A stretch of 17,242 nucleotides of DNA, taken from assembly GCA_964449375.1 (NCBI GenBank), contig CAYVAS010000055.1, positions 1 to 17,242 on the forward strand. Direction: 5' to 3'. The DNA is from JAFDWI01 sp964449375 (lineage in GTDB: Bacteria; Actinomycetota; Acidimicrobiia; Acidimicrobiales; Iamiaceae). Numbering within the stretch: the first letter of the stretch is position 1; every line of letters starts with the position of its first letter. Of the stretch, positions 7,784 to 14,624 are shown one piece after another. Under the pieces are notes generated by a model, which worked only from the letters and a program-made list of their open reading frames with translations, was not told where the DNA came from and did no database searches. A program made the translations under genes and the position numbers.

Positions 7784-8526
7784 CCACCGAGCCCGGCGCG
7801 CTGCGGGTCGACGTGTTCACGATCTTCCCCCAGCTCGTCGACGACTACGCCGACCACGCCCTGCTGGGGCGGGCCCGGCGTAACGGGCTGGTGGATCTGC
7901 GCCTGCACGACCTGCGCGACGGCGCCACCGACGCGCACCGCAGCGTGGACGACACCCCCTTCGGCGGGGGAGCGGGCATGGTGCTCATGCCCGAGCCGGT
8001 GTTCACGGTGGTCGAGGCGGTCGACCCGCCGCGGCCACTGCTGCTGTTGTCGCCCTCTGGTCGGCGCTTCGACCAGGCCATGGCCGACGAGCTGGCCGCC
8101 TCGGGCGGCTTCTCGCTGCTGTGTGGACGCTACGAGGGCGTGGACGAGCGCATCCGTGCCCACCTGGTCGACGACGAGGTCTCCATCGGTGACGTGGTGG
8201 TCGCCGGGGGTGAGGTCGGCGCGCTGGTGATCCTGGAGGCCACCAGTCGGCTGGTGCCCGGCGTGATGGGCAACGAGATCTCCGCCGCGGACGAGTCGTT
8301 CCGCAGCGGTCTGCTGGAGTATCCCCAGTACACCCGGCCCGCGTCGTTCCGGGGTCTGGAGGTCCCCGAGGTGCTGCGGTCCGGGGACCACGCCCGCATC
8401 GCGCGCTGGCGTCGGACCGAGGCGCTGCGGCGCACCGCGGAGCGTCGACCGGACCTGATCGAGGCCCGTGGTGGCCTGCGCGCGGAGGAACGGGACCTTT
8501 TGGGCGTCGACGACGACGAAAACTAG
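7780..8526 (+). CDS. trmD: tRNA (guanine-37-N1) methyltransferase TrmD
   Basis: Methylates G37 next to the anticodon using S-adenosylmethionine, preventing +1 frameshifting. The 248-aa protein has the SPOUT trefoil-knot core: VDVFTIFPQLVDDY at the N-terminus, SVDDTPFGGGAGMVLMPEP, LLLLSPSGRRFDQAMADELA, LLCGRYEGVDERI, and SIGDVVVAGGEVGALVILEA followed by SRLVPGVMGN. The C-terminal part has LLEYPQYTRPASFRGLEVPEVL, SGDHARIARWR and RRPDLI. The residue equivalent to the catalytic Asp169 of E. coli and Haemophilus TrmD appears as Glu: the sequence reads SAADESF where E. coli has ATEDSF. The start GTG 7780 overlaps rimM. The stop is TAG, rare in this window, and it is part of the putative rplS -10 hexamer. 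Confidence 0.96.
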   Translation: MTTEPGALRVDVFTIFPQLVDDYADHALLGRARRNGLVDLRLHDLRDGATDAHRSVDDTPFGGGAGMVLMPEPVFTVVEAVDPPRPLLLLSPSGRRFDQAMADELAASGGFSLLCGRYEGVDERIRAHLVDDEVSIGDVVVAGGEVGALVILEATSRLVPGVMGNEISAADESFRSGLLEYPQYTRPASFRGLEVPEVLRSGDHARIARWRRTEALRRTAERRPDLIEARGGLRAEERDLLGVDDDEN

Positions 8527-8529
8527 AGT
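8524..8529 (+). promoter_or_regulatory. Putative -10 hexamer TAGAGT for rplS, containing the trmD stop codon
   Basis: TAGAGT starts with the TAG stop of trmD and ends 9 bases before the rplS ATG (8539). TTGGGC at 8500-8505 lies 18 bases upstream and could be a weak -35 element. The sequence between hexamer and ATG has no Shine-Dalgarno, so a leaderless or nearly leaderless rplS transcript is likely. Confidence 0.5.
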
Positions 8530-8538
8530 GGCGACACC

Positions 8539-8886
8539 ATGAATCGCACGGACCTGATCGATGCCGAGTCCCTCCGGGACGACATCCCCGACTTCTCGCC
8601 GGGTGACACGCTCAAGGTGCACGTCCGCGTGGTCGAGGGCGGCAAGGAACGGATCCAGATGTTCCAGGGCGTGGTGCTCCGCCGCCAGGGTGACGGGATC
8701 CGCGAGACCTTCACCGTGCGCAAGTTGAGCTACGGCGTCGGTGTGGAGCGGACCTTCCCGGTCCACACCCCGATGATCGAACGCATCGAGGTCGCCAGCC
8801 GCGGCGACGTGCGACGGGCCAAGCTGTACTATCTGCGCGACCGGATCGGCAAGGCCGCCAAGGTCAAGGAGAAGCGCGTCGACTGA
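8539..8886 (+). CDS. rplS: 50S ribosomal protein L19
   Basis: A 115-aa large-subunit protein located at the 30S-50S interface. Recognised from DIPDFSPGDTLKVHVRVVEG, RIQMFQGVVLRRQG, ETFTVRKLSYGVGVERTFPV and HTPMIERIEV, ending in a basic tail (AKLYYLRDRIGKAAKVKEKR). Length and motifs are standard. It follows trmD as in most bacteria. There is no Shine-Dalgarno before ATG 8539, and the gene seems to have its own promoter inside the end of trmD. Confidence 0.97.
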   Translation: MNRTDLIDAESLRDDIPDFSPGDTLKVHVRVVEGGKERIQMFQGVVLRRQGDGIRETFTVRKLSYGVGVERTFPVHTPMIERIEVASRGDVRRAKLYYLRDRIGKAAKVKEKRVD

Positions 8887-8889
8887 GGT

Positions 8890-8916
8890 TTGACGCCGGG
8901 GGGCGGCGGGTACGAC
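8890..8916 (+). promoter_or_regulatory. Putative promoter for yraN (TTGACG / TACGAC)
   Basis: TTGACG at 8890-8895 is close to the -35 consensus and starts exactly 35 bases before the GTG start of yraN (8925). TACGAC at 8911-8916 may be the -10; the spacer of 15 bases is short. No Shine-Dalgarno is seen before GTG 8925, consistent with a leaderless transcript. Confidence 0.35.
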
Positions 8917-8924
8917 CTCTGCCA

Positions 8925-9299
8925 GTGCGACCCGCGAAGACCTACTCGTCCGCATCGGTACAGCGTCGGCAGGCCCTCGGCCAGGCCGGTGAGGCCGCCG
9001 CGGCCCGGGTGTACCGGGCGGCGGGCTTTCAGGTGCTGGCCCGCAACTGGCGCTGCCGGGACGGCGAACTGGATCTGATCGTCACCGACGGCCACCAGGT
9101 CGTCTTCTGCGAGGTCAAGACCCGCTCGTCGGCCGCCTTCGGGCCGCCGGCCGCGGCGGTGACCCCGGCCAAGCAACGACGGATCCGCCATCTGGCGATG
9201 CGGTGGCTGGACGAGAACCGGGTGCGGGCACCGGCGTTGCGCTTCGACGTGGCCGCGGTGGTCGACGGGACCGTCGACATCATCGAAGCGGCCTTCTGA
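8925..9299 (+). CDS. yraN: UPF0102 family nuclease-like protein YraN
   Basis: A 124-aa protein of the UPF0102 (YraN) family, which has a PD-(D/E)XK endonuclease-like fold but no well-established role. Family features: GQAGEAAAARVYRAAGFQVLARNWR near the N-terminus, G47-E-L-D50-L-I, and the active-site-like E63-V-K65-T-R, followed by FGPPAAAVTPAKQRRI. The key acidic and lysine residues are intact. Its place upstream of comM and dprA is conserved in actinobacteria and hints at a DNA-processing role. lepB and rnhB, often found between rplS and yraN, are missing here. Start GTG 8925 is the first start near the conserved region. Confidence 0.92.
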   Translation: MRPAKTYSSASVQRRQALGQAGEAAAARVYRAAGFQVLARNWRCRDGELDLIVTDGHQVVFCEVKTRSSAAFGPPAAAVTPAKQRRIRHLAMRWLDENRVRAPALRFDVAAVVDGTVDIIEAAF

Positions 9300-9300
9300 G

Positions 9301-9306
9301 TAGCGT
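9301..9306 (+). promoter_or_regulatory. Putative -10 hexamer TAGCGT for the enoyl-CoA hydratase gene
   Basis: TAGCGT begins one base after the yraN TGA and ends 9 bases before ATG 9316. The longer string TAGCGTTGGAG (9301-9311) recurs exactly at 12878-12888 before xerC. Here GGAGG (9308-9312) could also act as a close Shine-Dalgarno, so the promoter reading is less certain. Confidence 0.4.
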
Positions 9307-9315
9307 TGGAGGACC

Positions 9316-10086
9316 ATGAGCATCCTGACGGACCAGCAGGGCCCGGTGGCCACGGTCACGATCCACAATCCGGACCGCAAGAACGCCGTGACCGACGCCA
9401 TGTGGGGCGAGCTGGAACAGACCTTCCGGGCGCTGGCCCGGGACGATGCGGTGCGGGTCGTGGTGGTCACGGGTTCCGGTTCGGAGTTCTGCTCGGGCGC
9501 CGATCTGTCCGGCGGCGACGCGGTGATCCGGGGTCACTGGACCCGCCGCATGGAACAGGTCAACCAGGCGGCCCTGGCGTTGCACGATCTGCCCCAACCC
9601 TGCATCGCACGGGTCGATGGGGTCGCCGCCGGTGCGGGCGCGAACCTGGCGCTGGGCTGTGACCTGGTGGTCGCCTCGGACCGGGCCCGGTTCTCCCAGA
9701 TCTTCACCCGGCGCGGCCTGTCGATCGACTTCGGCGGGTCCTGGCTCCTGCCGCGTCTGGTGGGCCTGCACCGGGCCATGGAGCTGAGTCTGCTGGCCGA
9801 CATCGTCGATGCGGACCACGCGGCGCGCATCGGGCTGGTCAACCGGGTCGTGCCCGTTGCCGACCTCGACGACGCGGTCCGGTCCTGGACCGACCGGTTG
9901 CTGACGCTGCCGCCGATCGCGCTCACCTCGGTCAAGCGCCTGGTCCGCCTGGGAGCCCAGTCGAGCTTCCCCGATGCGCTCGCCGCCGAGGGCGTCGCCC
10001 AGGCGGTGAACTTCTCCACCGAGGACACCTCCGAGGCGATGCTGGCCTTCCTGGAGAAACGCGACCCGACCTTTCGAGGTCGCTGA
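9316..10086 (+). CDS. Enoyl-CoA hydratase/isomerase family protein (PaaG-like)
   Basis: A 256-aa crotonase-fold enzyme acting on acyl-CoA thioesters. The oxyanion-hole segments are F58-C-S-G-A-D-L and DGVAAGAGANLALGCDLVVAS (G106-A107-G108). Instead of the two glutamates of classical enoyl-CoA hydratases, it has D138 in GLSIDFGGSWLLPRLVG, matching the single catalytic Asp of PaaG-type isomerases (GLVPDSGGTW in PaaG, from memory). An isomerase or PaaG/FadB-like role is therefore more likely than simple hydration, but the substrate is unknown. It sits between yraN and comM with no other fatty-acid genes nearby, apparently as an independent unit with its own hexamer and Shine-Dalgarno (GGAGG). 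Confidence 0.88.
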   Translation: MSILTDQQGPVATVTIHNPDRKNAVTDAMWGELEQTFRALARDDAVRVVVVTGSGSEFCSGADLSGGDAVIRGHWTRRMEQVNQAALALHDLPQPCIARVDGVAAGAGANLALGCDLVVASDRARFSQIFTRRGLSIDFGGSWLLPRLVGLHRAMELSLLADIVDADHAARIGLVNRVVPVADLDDAVRSWTDRLLTLPPIALTSVKRLVRLGAQSSFPDALAAEGVAQAVNFSTEDTSEAMLAFLEKRDPTFRGR

Positions 10087-10096
10087 TCGACCAATC

Positions 10097-10132
10097 GGGG
10101 CCTTTTCGAGCGCCCCGGTCCGCCTCCGGCGG
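10097..10132 (+). other. Two small GC-rich hairpins in the gap before comM
   Basis: GGGGC (10097-10101) can pair with GCCCC (10112-10116), and CCGCC (10120-10124) with GGCGG (10128-10132) around a TCC loop. Neither is followed by a T-run, so they are at best a weak terminator after the enoyl-CoA hydratase gene. The rest of the 164-base gap holds a TAGGGT hexamer and an open frame leading into comM. Confidence 0.25.
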
Positions 10133-10157
10133 GGTCGGAGGTGTCACACCGGACTCC

Positions 10158-10163
10158 TAGGGT
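10158..10163 (+). promoter_or_regulatory. Putative -10 hexamer TAGGGT upstream of comM
   Basis: TAGGGT ends 9 bases before an in-frame GTG at 10173, the same spacing seen at other starts in this window, and 87 bases before the family-supported ATG at 10251. Either comM has a leader of about 80 bases or a leaderless longer form starts at 10173. Confidence 0.35.
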
Positions 10164-10250
10164 GCGCACCAGGTGGAACTCGCGGCACGGCCGCCCTCGA
10201 AGACGCATCCCGACGTCGGCCGCTGCGGTCGACGGAAAGCGAGGTCGGTC

Positions 10251-11762
10251 ATGTTCACCACCATCCCGTCGGCGACGGTCCTGGGGGTCGAGGGCCAGCC
10301 GGTGACCGTCGAGGCCCACGTGTCCTCGGGGCTTCCCGGGTTCTCGATCGTCGGACTGCCCGACACGGCCTGCCGCGAGGCCCGGGACCGGGTCCGGGCC
10401 GCGCTGCTCTCCAGCGGGCTGGGCTGGCCCCAGAAGCGGGTGACGGTCAACCTGGCGCCTTCGGGGGTCCGCAAGGTCGGCTCGGGCCTCGACCTGGCCA
10501 TCGCGATCGCCCTGCTGGTCGCCGACGAACAACTGCCACCCGCCGGGCTCGAGGCGATGGGCGCGGTGGGGGAGCTCGGTCTGGACGGCACCGTCCGACC
10601 CGTGCCCGGCATCGTGCCCGTCGTGGACGCGCTGGTCGCCGACGAGATCATCGTGGCCCGCGAGGTCGCGCAGCTGGTGAAGCTGGTGAGCGGCGCCAGG
10701 GTCCGGGCGGTGAGGACACTGCGCGAGGTGGTCGACGCGCTGGCCGGCACGTCCCCGTGGCCGCCGATGCCTCCCGAGGACGATCCCGACCCCGCCCCGC
10801 CGGTGCCGGACCTGGCCGATGTGCGCGGCCAGCAGGCCGCCCGCCGGGCGCTCGAGATCGCCGCGGCGGGTGGCCACCACCTGTTGATGGTCGGGCCACC
10901 CGGCGCGGGCAAGACCATGCTGGCCCGCCGCCTGCCGGGTCTGCTGCCCGCGCTGGACGTGACCCAGGCGCTGGCGGTGACCAAGATCCACTCGGCAGCC
11001 GGGCTGGCCCTCCCCGGGAACCGTCTCGTGACCGTCCCGCCCTTCCGGGACCCGCACCACTCGACCACCATGGTGGCCCTCATCGGTGGCGGGGCGCCGA
11101 CGCTTCGGCCCGGCGAGGTGTCGTGCGCGACCCACGGGGTGCTGTTCCTCGACGAGCTGGGCGAGTTCGCTCCCCACGTGCTCGACGCCCTGCGCCAACC
11201 CCTGGAGCAGCATTCGATCAGGGTCTCCCGAGCGGCGGCGTCGGTGGTGTTGCCCGCCGATTTCCTGCTCGTCGCCGCGATGAACCCCTGCCCCTGCGGC
11301 GAAGCGGAGCGACCGGGAACCTGCCGTTGCAGCGACCGGGAACGAGCTCGGTACCGGCGAAGGCTCTCGGGTCCGCTGCTGGACCGCTTCGACCTGCGTA
11401 TCGACGTCACCCGGCCCGACACCACCCGCCTGCTGGGAGGTTCGGCGGGCGAGTCCACCGCACAGGTCGCGGCCCGGGTGGCCGCCGCCCGGGCGCGGGC
11501 CGCCGAGCGGGGGGTGCGGTGCAACGCGGAGCTCGACGGCCGGCTCCTGGAGTCCGTCACGCCACTGACCGCGGGAGCCGAGGCACTGCTGGACACCGCG
11601 TTGCGGGTCGGGTCGCTGACCGCTCGGGGTTTGACCCGGGTCCGGCGGCTCGCCCTGACCGTCGCGGATCTTGCCGGGGCGTCGGGGCCGCTGCGCGCCG
11701 AGCACGTGGGCATGGCCCTCGCGTTGCGCTCCGAACCCCTGGCACGGAACGAGGCCGCGTGA
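10251..11762 (+). CDS. comM: YifB/ComM family Mg chelatase-like AAA+ ATPase
   Basis: A 503-aa protein. In Vibrio and other competent bacteria ComM is a hexameric helicase that promotes branch migration when donor DNA is integrated. Residues about 1-165 are the ChlI-like S5-fold domain (VEAHVSSGLPGFSIVGLPD, GVRKVGSGLDLAIAIALL). The AAA+ domain has Walker A G215-P-P-G-A-G-K-T222 and Walker B LFLD301-E302, and the C-terminal part holds a cysteine cluster C347-x-C349 ... C358-x-C360. ATG 10251, with GAGG at 10241-10244, gives the normal N-terminus; the frame is open to GTG 10173, which would add 26 residues. It overlaps dprA by GTGA and is followed by xerC. Confidence 0.95.
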   Translation: MFTTIPSATVLGVEGQPVTVEAHVSSGLPGFSIVGLPDTACREARDRVRAALLSSGLGWPQKRVTVNLAPSGVRKVGSGLDLAIAIALLVADEQLPPAGLEAMGAVGELGLDGTVRPVPGIVPVVDALVADEIIVAREVAQLVKLVSGARVRAVRTLREVVDALAGTSPWPPMPPEDDPDPAPPVPDLADVRGQQAARRALEIAAAGGHHLLMVGPPGAGKTMLARRLPGLLPALDVTQALAVTKIHSAAGLALPGNRLVTVPPFRDPHHSTTMVALIGGGAPTLRPGEVSCATHGVLFLDELGEFAPHVLDALRQPLEQHSIRVSRAAASVVLPADFLLVAAMNPCPCGEAERPGTCRCSDRERARYRRRLSGPLLDRFDLRIDVTRPDTTRLLGGSAGESTAQVAARVAAARARAAERGVRCNAELDGRLLESVTPLTAGAEALLDTALRVGSLTARGLTRVRRLALTVADLAGASGPLRAEHVGMALALRSEPLARNEAA

Positions 11763-12880
11763 CTCCGAAGGACCGCGCCTGCACCGCCGCGCTGGCCGCG
11801 CTGCCCCGGGTGGGCCCCAACCGGCTGGAGGTCCTGCTGGGCACCGGGGACCCCGCGGCCGTCTGGCACCGGGTGCGCACGGGCACCCTGGCCGAGATCC
11901 CCGAGGTGGTCGAAGCGCTCGGGTCCGGTGCGGCGACCCTGACCGAGCTGTGGCGCGACCACGCCCGCCAGGTGGACCCCGACGCGCTCGCCCGGGCACA
12001 CCGGGCACTCGGACTGCGCCTGGTCCTGCGGGGCGACCCGGACTACCCCGAAGCCTTCGCACGGGACCCCGAACCTCCCCGGCTGGTGTGGGTGGCCGGT
12101 GATCTGGATCGACTCGGAGAGCGGCGGGTGGCGATCGTGGGTACCCGCCGTTGCACCCGCTACGGCCACGACGTGGCCCGACGCTTCGGCGCGGAGCTGG
12201 GATGCGCCGGGGTGTCGGTGGTGTCGGGTCTGGCTCTGGGAGTGGACGCGGCGGCCCACCGCGGCGCCCTGGAGGCACCCGATGGTGCCGGCGCGCCCGT
12301 GGGGGTGGTGGGCACCGGCCTGGACGTCGTCTACCCGCGCCGCAACCGCGAGTTGTGGCACCAGGTCGCCGAGCGTGGCGTCCTGCTCAGCGAGGCCCCA
12401 CCGGGCGCCCGGGCCGAACCGTGGCGCTTTCCGGCACGGAACCGCCTGATCGCCGCGCTCGCCGAGATCGTGGTGGTCGTGGAATCCGCGGAACGGGGCG
12501 GTTCGCTCTACACCGTCGACGAGGCCGTGGTCCGGGACGTCGAGGTGCGGGCCGTGCCCGGCCCGATCACCTCGACGGCCTCGGCGGGTACGAACCGCCT
12601 GCTGGCCGATGGCGCCGCCCCCGCGTTGAGCCCGGGCGAACTGCTCGAGACCCTCGGCCTTCCCGTCGCCGGGTCGGCGGCCGGGTCCGGGCCGAGCGAG
12701 GCCTTCCGCGACCCGGAGGAGCGTCGGGTCCTCGACGTGCTCACCACCGGCCCGGTCACCCTCGACGACCTGGCCGAACGCAGCGGCCTTTCCCTGGAAC
12801 GGTTGGGCCTGGTCATCGCCCGGTTACAGGTCGAGCAGCTCGTGGTGCGATCCGGGGGTTGGTACGAAGCGACCGGGTAG
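11759..12880 (+). CDS. dprA: DNA-processing protein DprA (Smf)
   Basis: Binds incoming single-stranded DNA and loads RecA during natural transformation. The 373-aa protein has an N-terminal helical (SAM-like) region (AALPRVGPNRLEVLL). A Rossmann-like domain from about residue 100 to 300 follows, with VAIVGTRRCTRYG, VSGLALGVDAAAHRGAL, GTGLDVVYPRRNREL, LLSEAPPG, FPARNRLIAAL, VVVVESAERGGSLYTVDEA and SAGTNRLLADGA. A C-terminal winged-helix domain (about 315-373) resembles the DprA DML1-like domain. The start is GTG 11759 in a GTGA overlap with comM; the frame is open far upstream, but that part is only a shadow of comM. The stop is TAG, coinciding with a putative xerC -10 hexamer. With comM it suggests, but does not prove, competence. 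Confidence 0.95.
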   Translation: MTPKDRACTAALAALPRVGPNRLEVLLGTGDPAAVWHRVRTGTLAEIPEVVEALGSGAATLTELWRDHARQVDPDALARAHRALGLRLVLRGDPDYPEAFARDPEPPRLVWVAGDLDRLGERRVAIVGTRRCTRYGHDVARRFGAELGCAGVSVVSGLALGVDAAAHRGALEAPDGAGAPVGVVGTGLDVVYPRRNRELWHQVAERGVLLSEAPPGARAEPWRFPARNRLIAALAEIVVVVESAERGGSLYTVDEAVVRDVEVRAVPGPITSTASAGTNRLLADGAAPALSPGELLETLGLPVAGSAAGSGPSEAFRDPEERRVLDVLTTGPVTLDDLAERSGLSLERLGLVIARLQVEQLVVRSGGWYEATG

Positions 12881-12883
12881 CGT
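12878..12883 (+). promoter_or_regulatory. Putative -10 hexamer TAGCGT for xerC, containing the dprA stop codon
   Basis: TAGCGT starts with the TAG stop of dprA and ends 6 bases before the xerC ATG (12890), which would put transcription start at the A of the ATG. The GGAG at 12885-12888 is only one base from the ATG, too close for a normal Shine-Dalgarno. This favours a leaderless mRNA. No clear -35. Confidence 0.45.
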
Positions 12884-12889
12884 TGGAGC

Positions 12890-13792
12890 ATGGGCCACGA
12901 CCAGTGGAGCTTCGGCCCGTTCGTGGCGTCGCTGACCGCGTTGGCGCCGGCAACGCTCCGGGCCTACCGCACCGACCTCGACGGATTCGGCGCCTGGTGC
13001 GACCGGGCGGGAATCACCGGGCCGGACCAGGTCACCCGAACCGTGCTCCGGCGGTATCTGGCCACGCTCACGACCCGGGGCTACGCGGCCAGCTCGATCT
13101 CCCGCAAGGCCACGACCCTGCGGCGCTACTTCGCCTGGCTCCTGCGCCAGGGGACCGTCGCCGAGGACCCGACCCGGGGCCTGACCGCGCCGCGAGGCCC
13201 CCGCAGGGTGCCCCGGGTGCTCGCCGAGGCCGAGCTGGACCACCTGCTGCGCCAGGACCCGGACCCCGACACCGACGTCGACCCCCGGCAGGCCGCGTTG
13301 GACGTCCGGGACCGCGCCGCGCTCGAACTGCTCTATGGCAGCGGGCTGCGCGCGGCGGAACTGTGCGGCATCCGCATCGGGGACTTCCACGACGACGACC
13401 GCGGGCTGCGCGTTCGGGGCAAGGGGTCACGCGAACGGCTCGTGCCGGTGACCGACCCCGCCCGCGAAGCGGTCGCGGCCTGGCTGGCGGGGCCCCGCGA
13501 CGAGCTCAGACAGGGTTCCACCGATGCCGGTGACGTGCTGTTCCTGAACCAGCGCGGCCGTCCGCTGACCCCCCGGGACCTGCGTCGGATCCTCGACGCC
13601 CGCTCATCCCGACCCATCCACCCCCACCAGCTTCGCCACACCTTCGCGACCCACCTGCTCGAAGGCGGGGCGGACCTGCGGGTCGTCCAGGAGCTGCTCG
13701 GTCATGCAGATCTTTCCACGACCCAGGGATACACTCATGTGACGAGAGACCGTCTGCGACAGGTCTTGGACGCAGCACATCCCCGCGCGTGA
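12890..13792 (+). CDS. xerC: Tyrosine recombinase XerC
   Basis: A site-specific recombinase that, with XerD, resolves chromosome dimers at dif. The 300-aa protein has an N-terminal SAM-like core-binding domain (about 5-95) and a catalytic domain with all active-site residues: R154 (GSGLRAAEL), K178 (GKGSRE), H246-Q-L-R249 (HPHQLRHTFATHLLEGG), H272 (LGHADLSTTQ) and the nucleophile Y281 (GYTHV). The length is typical for chromosomal XerC/D. Its place after dprA and before the sigma factor and rpsB matches actinobacterial xerC rather than an integron or phage integrase, and no attachment site or mobile genes are seen. The start is ATG 12890. Confidence 0.93.
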   Translation: MGHDQWSFGPFVASLTALAPATLRAYRTDLDGFGAWCDRAGITGPDQVTRTVLRRYLATLTTRGYAASSISRKATTLRRYFAWLLRQGTVAEDPTRGLTAPRGPRRVPRVLAEAELDHLLRQDPDPDTDVDPRQAALDVRDRAALELLYGSGLRAAELCGIRIGDFHDDDRGLRVRGKGSRERLVPVTDPAREAVAAWLAGPRDELRQGSTDAGDVLFLNQRGRPLTPRDLRRILDARSSRPIHPHQLRHTFATHLLEGGADLRVVQELLGHADLSTTQGYTHVTRDRLRQVLDAAHPRA

Positions 13793-13808
13793 AGGTCCCC
13801 GGTTTTCC

Positions 13809-14594
13809 GTGACTGATGCCCAGCGAGACGAGATCGATGCGTTGTGGAGCCGCTACAAACGGTTCGGAAGGCGTCACGTCCGGGATCAGTTGATCCTGCA
13901 GTACTCGCCTCTGGTCAAGTACGTGGCCGGACGGGTCGCCGCCGGGTTACCCAGCAGCGTCGACCAGGGTGACCTTGTCTCCTGTGGGATGTTCGGCCTG
14001 GTCGACGCGATCGAGAAGTTCGAACCCGACCGGGGCTACCGCTTCGAGACCTATGCGATCAGCCGGATCCGTGGCGCGATCATGGACGAGCTCCGCTCCC
14101 TGGACTGGGTTCCCCGCTCGGTGCGCAGCAAGGCACGGCGCATCGAGCTGTCGATCGCCAAGCTCGAATCAGAGCTGCACCGGGCGCCCACCGACGCGGA
14201 GCTGGCCGCCGAGCTCTCGGTGAGCGTGCCCCAGCTCCACCAGATGCTCAGCCAGATCTCGATGACCGGCGTGGCCGCGCTGGACGAGCTGCTCTCCCTC
14301 GGGGGTGACGGCGGCGAGGGCGTCACCCTGGGCGACACGATCGCCGGGGACTCCGAGGACCCCTCCGAGGTGTTCGAGTCGGTCGAGATGCGCCGCCGCC
14401 TGCGCGACGCGGTTGCGTCCCTGCCCGAACGCGAACGCATGGTGCTGGGCCTGTACTACTACGAAGGATTGACCCTGGCCCAGATCGGTGAGGTGATCGG
14501 CGTCACCGAGAGCCGGATCTCCCAGATCCACACCAAGTCGGTGCTGCAGCTACGCGCCCGCCTCAGCGACCCGGTCCACCTGGTCGAGGTTTGA
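13809..14594 (+). CDS. whiG: WhiG/FliA-family RNA polymerase sigma factor
   Basis: A 261-aa sigma-28-class factor. Region 2 (about 30-100) includes LVKYVAGRVAAGLPSSVDQGDL, CGMFGLVDAIEKFEPDRGYRF and ETYAISRIRGAIMDELRSLDWVPRSVR. Region 3 spans about 115-180. Region 4 (about 205-255) contains ERMVLGLYYYEGLTLAQIGEVIGVTESRISQIHTK, the helix-turn-helix that reads the -35 box. This class controls flagella (FliA) or spore and aerial development (WhiG). The position just before an M23-like gene and rpsB matches streptomycete whiG, so I use that name; no flagellar gene is in view. The start is GTG 13809, 16 bases after the xerC stop, with a weak and distant ribosome-binding site. Confidence 0.87.
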   Translation: MTDAQRDEIDALWSRYKRFGRRHVRDQLILQYSPLVKYVAGRVAAGLPSSVDQGDLVSCGMFGLVDAIEKFEPDRGYRFETYAISRIRGAIMDELRSLDWVPRSVRSKARRIELSIAKLESELHRAPTDAELAAELSVSVPQLHQMLSQISMTGVAALDELLSLGGDGGEGVTLGDTIAGDSEDPSEVFESVEMRRRLRDAVASLPERERMVLGLYYYEGLTLAQIGEVIGVTESRISQIHTKSVLQLRARLSDPVHLVEV

Positions 14595-14624
14595 CCCCGG
14601 CGCACCCCGGGCACCCCGTGCCCG

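Noticed and set aside
10757..11758. Upstream extension of the dprA frame by 334 codons
   Set aside because: It overlaps the ATPase core of comM in another frame and looks like a shadow; the DprA N-terminal domain starts at GTG 11759.
9534..12278. A 914-codon open frame on the minus strand
   Set aside because: It lies antisense to the enoyl-CoA hydratase, comM and dprA genes, which have clear motifs. Its translation is low-complexity Pro/Arg/Gly-rich, as expected for an antisense shadow in high-GC DNA.
12890..13792. XerC-like gene as a phage or integron integrase marking an island
   Set aside because: Its size, motifs and position after dprA fit chromosomal XerC. Base composition is like its neighbours, and there are no direct repeats, tRNA or phage genes.
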